Source: Rhodococcus sp. HNM0569
GTDB taxonomy: Bacteria > Actinomycetota > Actinomycetes > Mycobacteriales > Mycobacteriaceae
Assembly: GCF_012726205.1 (NCBI RefSeq)
Contig: NZ_JAASAE010000009.1
Location: 62,001-126,000, forward strand
Direction: 5' to 3'
Length of the DNA: 64,000 nt
The position numbers and the translations under genes are program-made. How positions within the stretch are numbered: position 1 is the stretch's first letter; each line of letters begins with the position of its first letter. The notes below the pieces were generated by a model. That model ran no database searches and had not been told where the DNA came from. It saw only the letters and a program-made list of their open reading frames with translations. Below are positions 60,159-64,000 of this stretch, piece after piece.

Positions 60159-61199
60159 CTAGTGCGCACCGTGCCCGGCGGGCACCACCTCGGCGGCGAC
60201 GGGCGGCGGGGGGGGTGTGCCGTCGCCGAACGGCCGACCACCCAGCTCTTCGCGGTGGTGCGCGGTGAGCCAGTTCGCCAGCGCCGGGCCCTTCGGCACG
60301 ATCCGCGTCGGATTGATGTCCGCGTGCACGATGTAGTAGTGCTGCTTGATCTGCACGAAGTCGATCGTGTCGCCGAAGCCCGGCGTCTGGAAGAGGTCGC
60401 GCGCGTACGCCCACAGCACGGGCATCTCGCTGAGCTTGGTGCGATTGCATTTGAAATGCCCGTGGTAGACGGGATCGAACCGGGCGAGCGTCGTGAACAG
60501 TCGCACGTCGGCCTCGGTGATCGTGTCGCCCACGAGATAGCGCTGCCGGCTCAGGCGGTCCGCGAGCCAGTCGAGGGCGGTGAACAGCCGGTCGTACGCG
60601 GCGTCGTAGGCATCCTGTGATCCCGCGAAGCCGGCCCGGTAGACGCCGTTGTTGACCTCCGTGAACACGCGGTGGGCGACGTCGTCGATCTCGTCGCGCG
60701 CTCGCTCGGGATACAGCTCGGGCGCTCCCTCGCGGTGGTGAGCAGTCCACTCGGTCGAGAAGTCGAGCGTGATCTGGTTGAAGTCGTTCGTGACCACCCC
60801 GCCGCTCGGAACGTCCACGATCGCGGGGACGGTGATGCCCCGCGGATAGTCGGGATACCGCGCGAAATACGCATCCTGCAGACGCGGGATCTTCAGTACG
60901 GGATCGACGCCGCCGGGGTCGAGATCGAACGTCCAGCTGCGCTCGTCGTGCGTCGGGCCGCACAGGCCGAGAGAGAGCGCGTCCTCGAGGCCGAGGAGCC
61001 TGCGCACGATGAGCGTGCGGTTCGCCCACGGGCACGCGCGGGCGGCCACCAGCCGGTAACGGCCTGCCTCGACCGGCCATCCGTCGCGGCCGTCGATCGT
61101 GATCCGGTCGGCGATGTAGCGCATGTCGCGCGAGTACTCTTTCCCGGGCTCGACGTACTGGCCTTGCGCGGCTTCGGATCTCGAGTGCTCAGTCGTCAC
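60159..61199 (-). CDS. glutathionyl/mycothiol-hydroquinone reductase-like protein (Xi-class GST)
   Basis: A 346-residue member of the YqjG/Ecm4 family. The catalytic Cys56 lies in ARACPWANRTLIVRRLLGLED, followed by SWTFDLDPGGVDPVLKIPRLQDAYFARYPDYPRGITVPAIVD and TNDFNQITLDFSTEW. The C-terminal half has YLVGDTITEADVRLFTTLARFDPVYHGHFKCN and QIKQHYYIVHADINPTRIVPKGP. Such enzymes remove a thiol adduct from hydroquinones. Mycolata lack glutathione and make mycothiol, so mycothiol is the likely thiol; that is inference. The GTG overlaps the GNAT gene stop by 11 bases. Confidence 0.9.
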   Translation of the reverse strand: MTTEHSRSEAAQGQYVEPGKEYSRDMRYIADRITIDGRDGWPVEAGRYRLVAARACPWANRTLIVRRLLGLEDALSLGLCGPTHDERSWTFDLDPGGVDPVLKIPRLQDAYFARYPDYPRGITVPAIVDVPSGGVVTNDFNQITLDFSTEWTAHHREGAPELYPERARDEIDDVAHRVFTEVNNGVYRAGFAGSQDAYDAAYDRLFTALDWLADRLSRQRYLVGDTITEADVRLFTTLARFDPVYHGHFKCNRTKLSEMPVLWAYARDLFQTPGFGDTIDFVQIKQHYYIVHADINPTRIVPKGPALANWLTAHHREELGGRPFGDGTPPPPPVAAEVVPAGHGAH

Positions 61200-61944
61200 T
61201 GCCGGTTCCTTCCGAGGGTTGGGTGCCCGGTCGATCTGGTGGTGGGTTGTCGGGGCGGCCGAGGGCGACCTCGACGTAACTGCCCACGTCGTCGAAACCG
61301 GTGCGCTCCGCGAGGGCGCGGGCCGCGCGGTTGTCGCGGTGCCATTGCAGTTGCGGGATCAACCCTTGATCGAGTGCGTCGTCCGCGGTCAGGCTCAGCG
61401 CGGTCGCGCCGAGGCCGAGTCGGCGCTGCGCGGGCGCGGTGAGCACACCCGTGTCGGCGAGGAAGCCTTCGAATTCGTCGTAGCCAGCACCGGCGAGCGG
61501 GTCGTGCTCGTCGCTGAGCACGACGAACCTCCGGTCGCGCGTGGACACGTGTGCATCGGCGATGTCGTCCGGTGGGCACAGTGTTTCGAGTGCACTCGCG
61601 TCGGCGGGGTCGTGTGACACGAGCGGCGGCGGTTCGGGCGCGAGAGTCGTGTAGTCGATCGCGAAGCCGAGCGTGATCGGCCCTGCGCAGCGGCCCGAAT
61701 GGTCGTGGGTCAAACCGAGAAGGGTCGCGGGCTCGAGCAATTCGGCGAGCGTGCGTTCGGCCGCGCGTTCGACCATCCACGACGGCCCGACGAGTGCGGC
61801 CGCGTCGCCGATGCGGACGAAGCGGACCACGGCGGACGAGTCGTCGACGGCGGCGGCGTACCCGCCCGCGGCGAGGGCGTCGTCGGTGAGACCGAGTCGG
61901 CGGGCCCACGCGAGACGCACGATGTCGAGATGGTGCTGATCCAC
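61189..61944 (-). CDS. GNAT-family N-acetyltransferase
   Basis: A 251-residue protein. The first 110 residues are a poorly conserved domain (DQHHLDIVRLAWARRLGLTDDALAAGG, RIGDAAALVGPSW). The acetyl-CoA site appears in QRRLGLGATALSLTADDALDQGLIPQLQWHRDNRAARALAERTGFDDVGSYVEVAL, an FR47/GNAT motif with the RRxGxG-like loop and the closing GF. The substrate is unknown. It is followed on the same strand by the overlapping quinone-reductase-like gene. Its GTG start fits a leaderless promoter, and the padR operator lies in the same divergent region. Confidence 0.82.
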   Translation of the reverse strand: MDQHHLDIVRLAWARRLGLTDDALAAGGYAAAVDDSSAVVRFVRIGDAAALVGPSWMVERAAERTLAELLEPATLLGLTHDHSGRCAGPITLGFAIDYTTLAPEPPPLVSHDPADASALETLCPPDDIADAHVSTRDRRFVVLSDEHDPLAGAGYDEFEGFLADTGVLTAPAQRRLGLGATALSLTADDALDQGLIPQLQWHRDNRAARALAERTGFDDVGSYVEVALGRPDNPPPDRPGTQPSEGTGSDD

Positions 61945-61950
61945 GCCTCC

Positions 61951-61956
61951 ACGTTA
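61951..61956 (-). promoter_or_regulatory. -10 box TAACGT of the GNAT gene, leaderless type
   Basis: On the minus strand TAACGT is followed by six bases and the GTG at 61944. Confidence 0.5.
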
Positions 61957-62035
61957 GTGGGCGGGGCCCCGTCGGCCGGTCACCTTCGGGCGCGGGCCGT
62001 CCGCCGTTGCCGCGCCCGCCGACGCCCGCGTAGAG

Positions 62036-62073
62036 TCCATCCCGAATATTCCGTCTGGAGTATTCGGGATGGA
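62036..62073. promoter_or_regulatory. 38-bp palindromic operator upstream of padR
   Basis: Two 17-base arms (62036-62052 and 62057-62073) around a GTCT spacer are complementary except for one pair. It lies 52 bases before the padR GTG and 79 bases from the divergent GNAT box. It is the clearest operator in the window and the likely site for PadR autoregulation. Confidence 0.75.
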
Positions 62074-62125
62074 ACATCCGTAGTGCGAGCCGGGAATCGG
62101 CAGCGCACCATCGACGGGAGGCGAC

Positions 62126-62815
62126 GTGGCGGAACTGACGCCGCTCGGGGTCACCGTGCTCGGCCTGCTGGTCGAGCGTCCGATGCACCCCTACGAGATG
62201 GTGCAACTCGCGACGGCGCGGCGCGATCACCTGGTCAAGGTTCGCCCCGGCTCGCTGTACCACACCGTCACTCGTCTGCAGGGCGGCGGATTCGTGCGCG
62301 AGTGCGGCACCGACCGCGCAGGCAACCGACCCGAACGCACCGTGTACGAGATCACCGAGGCCGGCCGCACCGCTTTCCATGAGAGGGTGGCCGACATTCT
62401 CGCCGCGCCCGCCCGCGAATACCTCCAATTCCCCCTCGCGCTGGCCGAAGCCCACAACCTCGACGTGGACACCGTCGCCGGGCTGCTCGGGGAGCGCATC
62501 GCAGCGCGCGAACACGAACTCGGCGCGCTCGACGACCGGCTGCGCGCCGCTCGCGACGGCGGTGTGCCCGACCTGTTCACGCTCGGCGCGCGCTACCAGC
62601 AGACGCTCGCGAGAGCCGAGGTCGAGTGGTTGCGCACGCTCGTCGTCGACATCCGGGCGGGGGCGATCCCGTGGCTCGACTCGGACGAGGTGATCGCGCA
62701 ATTGCGGCGCCCGGGCGGCCGGGAACCCTCCGAGGGCCGGGCACAGCGGAACGACACCGCAACCCCCATGACAGACACAGCGAGCACGAGCCATACCGAG
62801 GCAGGCGGACGATGA
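62126..62815 (+). CDS. PadR-family transcriptional regulator
   Basis: A 229-residue regulator. The winged helix is at 5-85 (LTPLGVTVLGLLVERPMHPYEMVQLATARRDHLVKVRPGSLYHTVTRLQGGGFVRECGTDRAGNRPERTVYEITEAGRTAF), the PadR pattern. A coiled-coil dimerisation part follows (LLGERIAAREHELGALDDRLRAARDG), and the tail is rich in Thr/Ser. GGGAGG precedes the GTG. The stop overlaps the MFS ATG in an ATGA, so both are expressed together. This is the usual pairing of a PadR repressor with the drug pump it controls. Confidence 0.92.
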   Translation: MAELTPLGVTVLGLLVERPMHPYEMVQLATARRDHLVKVRPGSLYHTVTRLQGGGFVRECGTDRAGNRPERTVYEITEAGRTAFHERVADILAAPAREYLQFPLALAEAHNLDVDTVAGLLGERIAAREHELGALDDRLRAARDGGVPDLFTLGARYQQTLARAEVEWLRTLVVDIRAGAIPWLDSDEVIAQLRRPGGREPSEGRAQRNDTATPMTDTASTSHTEAGGR

Positions 62816-64000
62816 CCGAGACAGAACGCAATCCGTGGCCCGCACTGTGGGCACTCGTCGTGGGGTTCTTCATGATCCTCGTCGACTCGACGATCGTCGC
62901 GGTCGCCAACCCCGCGATCATGACGGCTCTCGGGTCGGACGTGAATCAGGTCGTGTGGGTCACCAGCGCGTACCTGCTCACCTACGCGGTCCCGCTGCTC
63001 GTCACGGGTAGGCTCGGCGACCGTTTCGGCCCGAAGAATGTCTACCTCCTCGGGCTCGTGATCTTCACGCTCGCGTCGCTGTGGTGCGGTCTGTCGGGGT
63101 CGATCGCGATGCTGATCGCCGCGCGTGCCGTGCAGGGGCTCGGTGCCGCGCTCATGACGCCACAGACGATGGCCGTCATCACGCGCACGTTCGCTCCCGA
63201 CCGCCGCGGCGCCGCGATGGGCTTGTGGGGTGCGGTCGCGGGTGTCGCGACGCTCGTCGGCCCGCTCGCGGGTGGTGTGCTGGTCGACGGTCTCGGCTGG
63301 GAGTGGATCTTCTTCGTCAACGTGCCCGTCGGGGTCGTCGCGTTCGCGCTCGCGTGGCGGCTCGTGCCGTCGCTCGACACGCACACCCATTCGTTCGACA
63401 TCCCGGGGGTCGTGCTCAGCGCTGTCGGCATGTTCCTGCTGGTGTTCGGCATCCAGGAGGGGAGCTCGCAAGACTGGAATCTCGTGGTGTGGCTGTGCAT
63501 CGCCGCGGGCGTCGTGGTGCTCGGAATCTTCCTCTACTCGCAATCGCGCGACGTCGCGGAGCCGCTGCTGCCGCTGCGGCTGTTCCGTGACCGCAACTTC
63601 AGCCTGGCGAATGTCGCGATCACGTCGATGGGTTTCGCGGTGACGTCGATGGTGTTGCCGCTCATGTTCTACGCGCAGGCCGTGCGCGGGCTGAGCCCCA
63701 CGGGTGCGGCGCTGCTCATGGTGCCGATGGCCGTCATCACCGGCATCTGCGCGCCGTTCGTCGGCCGTCTCGTGGACCGCACGCACCCGCGGTACATCGC
63801 GGGCAGCGGCTTCCTGATGTTCGCGATCGCCCTCGGGTGGCTCGCACTCGTCATGACGCCCGACTCGCCGACCTGGCAGCTCCTGATCCCGATCGGACTG
63901 ATCGGTCTCGGCAACGCCTGCATCTGGTCGCCGCTCGCGGCGACCGCGACGCACGACCTGCCGCCACACCAGGCGGGTGCGGGCGCGGGCGTGTACAACA
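62812..64000 (+). CDS. DHA2-family MFS drug efflux transporter, cut by window end
   Basis: The first 396 residues of a 14-helix drug/proton antiporter (EmrB/QacA group). It starts MTETERNPWPALWALVVGFFMILVDSTIVAVANPAI, with LVDSTIVAVA the usual helix 1 motif. Motif A is GRLGDRFGPKN near residues 64-74, RAVQGLGAALMTPQTMAVI is helix 4, and motif C is GVATLVGPLAGGVLVD near 142-157. VNVPVGV closes helix 6. The frame is still open at the window end, and about 80-120 residues should follow. It exports toxic compounds and is coupled to PadR, which would derepress it on ligand binding. Confidence 0.93.
   Translation, partial: MTETERNPWPALWALVVGFFMILVDSTIVAVANPAIMTALGSDVNQVVWVTSAYLLTYAVPLLVTGRLGDRFGPKNVYLLGLVIFTLASLWCGLSGSIAMLIAARAVQGLGAALMTPQTMAVITRTFAPDRRGAAMGLWGAVAGVATLVGPLAGGVLVDGLGWEWIFFVNVPVGVVAFALAWRLVPSLDTHTHSFDIPGVVLSAVGMFLLVFGIQEGSSQDWNLVVWLCIAAGVVVLGIFLYSQSRDVAEPLLPLRLFRDRNFSLANVAITSMGFAVTSMVLPLMFYAQAVRGLSPTGAALLMVPMAVITGICAPFVGRLVDRTHPRYIAGSGFLMFAIALGWLALVMTPDSPTWQLLIPIGLIGLGNACIWSPLAATATHDLPPHQAGAGAGVYN

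Overview
This 64 kb window is a very GC-rich, densely coding chromosomal segment from a mycolic-acid-type actinomycete (Mycobacteriales: Rhodococcus, Nocardia or a close relative). The evidence is the F420 gene fbiC, a seven-iron ferredoxin, the folP2-gpgS pair for methylglucose lipopolysaccharide, a single-chain 2-oxoglutarate dehydrogenase (Kgd), a mymA-like operon, and a gene order following the fbiC-to-kgd stretch of Mycobacterium tuberculosis (recalled order about Rv1173 to Rv1248c) with local insertions. The genus cannot be fixed by reading. No rRNA, tRNA, CRISPR, phage or insertion sequence was seen, and no gene-free stretch exceeds 300 bases.

Layout. 1-7.5 kb: fbiC end, a repeat-containing unknown gene, fdxA-dapC, an NTF2-like gene divergent from a LysR regulator, a rhomboid-like membrane protein, a short acyl-CoA synthetase and an NADP oxidoreductase. 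7.5-14.2 kb: a von Willebrand A lipid-anchored-type surface protein, an amino-acid permease behind dapD, divergent dapE, and two LOG-family genes. 14.2-22.8 kb: fadD6, folP2-gpgS, a DivIVA-like protein, DUF3117, an rRNA methyltransferase, divergent glgA/glgC and an O-methyltransferase. 22.8-31.5 kb: the sigE-rseA-htrA-tatB envelope-stress block, then mrp, two tandem lytic transglycosylases, a DUF1003 protein and a channel-less MgtE-like protein. 31.5-39.4 kb: a CitE-like lyase, a stress protein, an AlkZ-like gene with an apparent frameshift, a SUFU-domain gene, corA, a PHP phosphoesterase, MarC and malic enzyme. 39.4-44 kb: an osmoprotectant ABC transporter with a second binding protein transcribed divergently. 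44-48.2 kb: a Baeyer-Villiger monooxygenase-SDR-esterase operon with divergent TetR. 48.2-64 kb: kgd, a fused ABC exporter, an ABC-2 transporter operon, AraC, glyoxalase-like, glutathionyl-hydroquinone-reductase-like and GNAT genes, and a PadR-MFS drug-efflux operon cut by the window end.

Links between genes: dapC, dapD and dapE all belong to lysine/diaminopimelate synthesis; glgA and glgC to alpha-glucan synthesis; folP2, gpgS and possibly fadD6 to cell-envelope lipids and polymethylated glucan; sigE, rseA and htrA form an envelope-stress circuit.

The most striking pattern is regulatory. At least fourteen genes start 6-8 bases after a TANNNT box, the signature of leaderless transcription, and several promoters carry clear operators: a 38-bp palindrome before padR, a TetR-type palindrome over the monooxygenase -35, a CRP-like site about 60 bases before the inferred kgd start of transcription, and a direct repeat plus ECF-type promoter before sigE. 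I found no convincing wholly new multigene system; the best leads are the regulatory sites, a probable pseudo-rhomboid, the frameshifted AlkZ-like gene and an ABC ATPase with a long proline/glycine/tyrosine tail.
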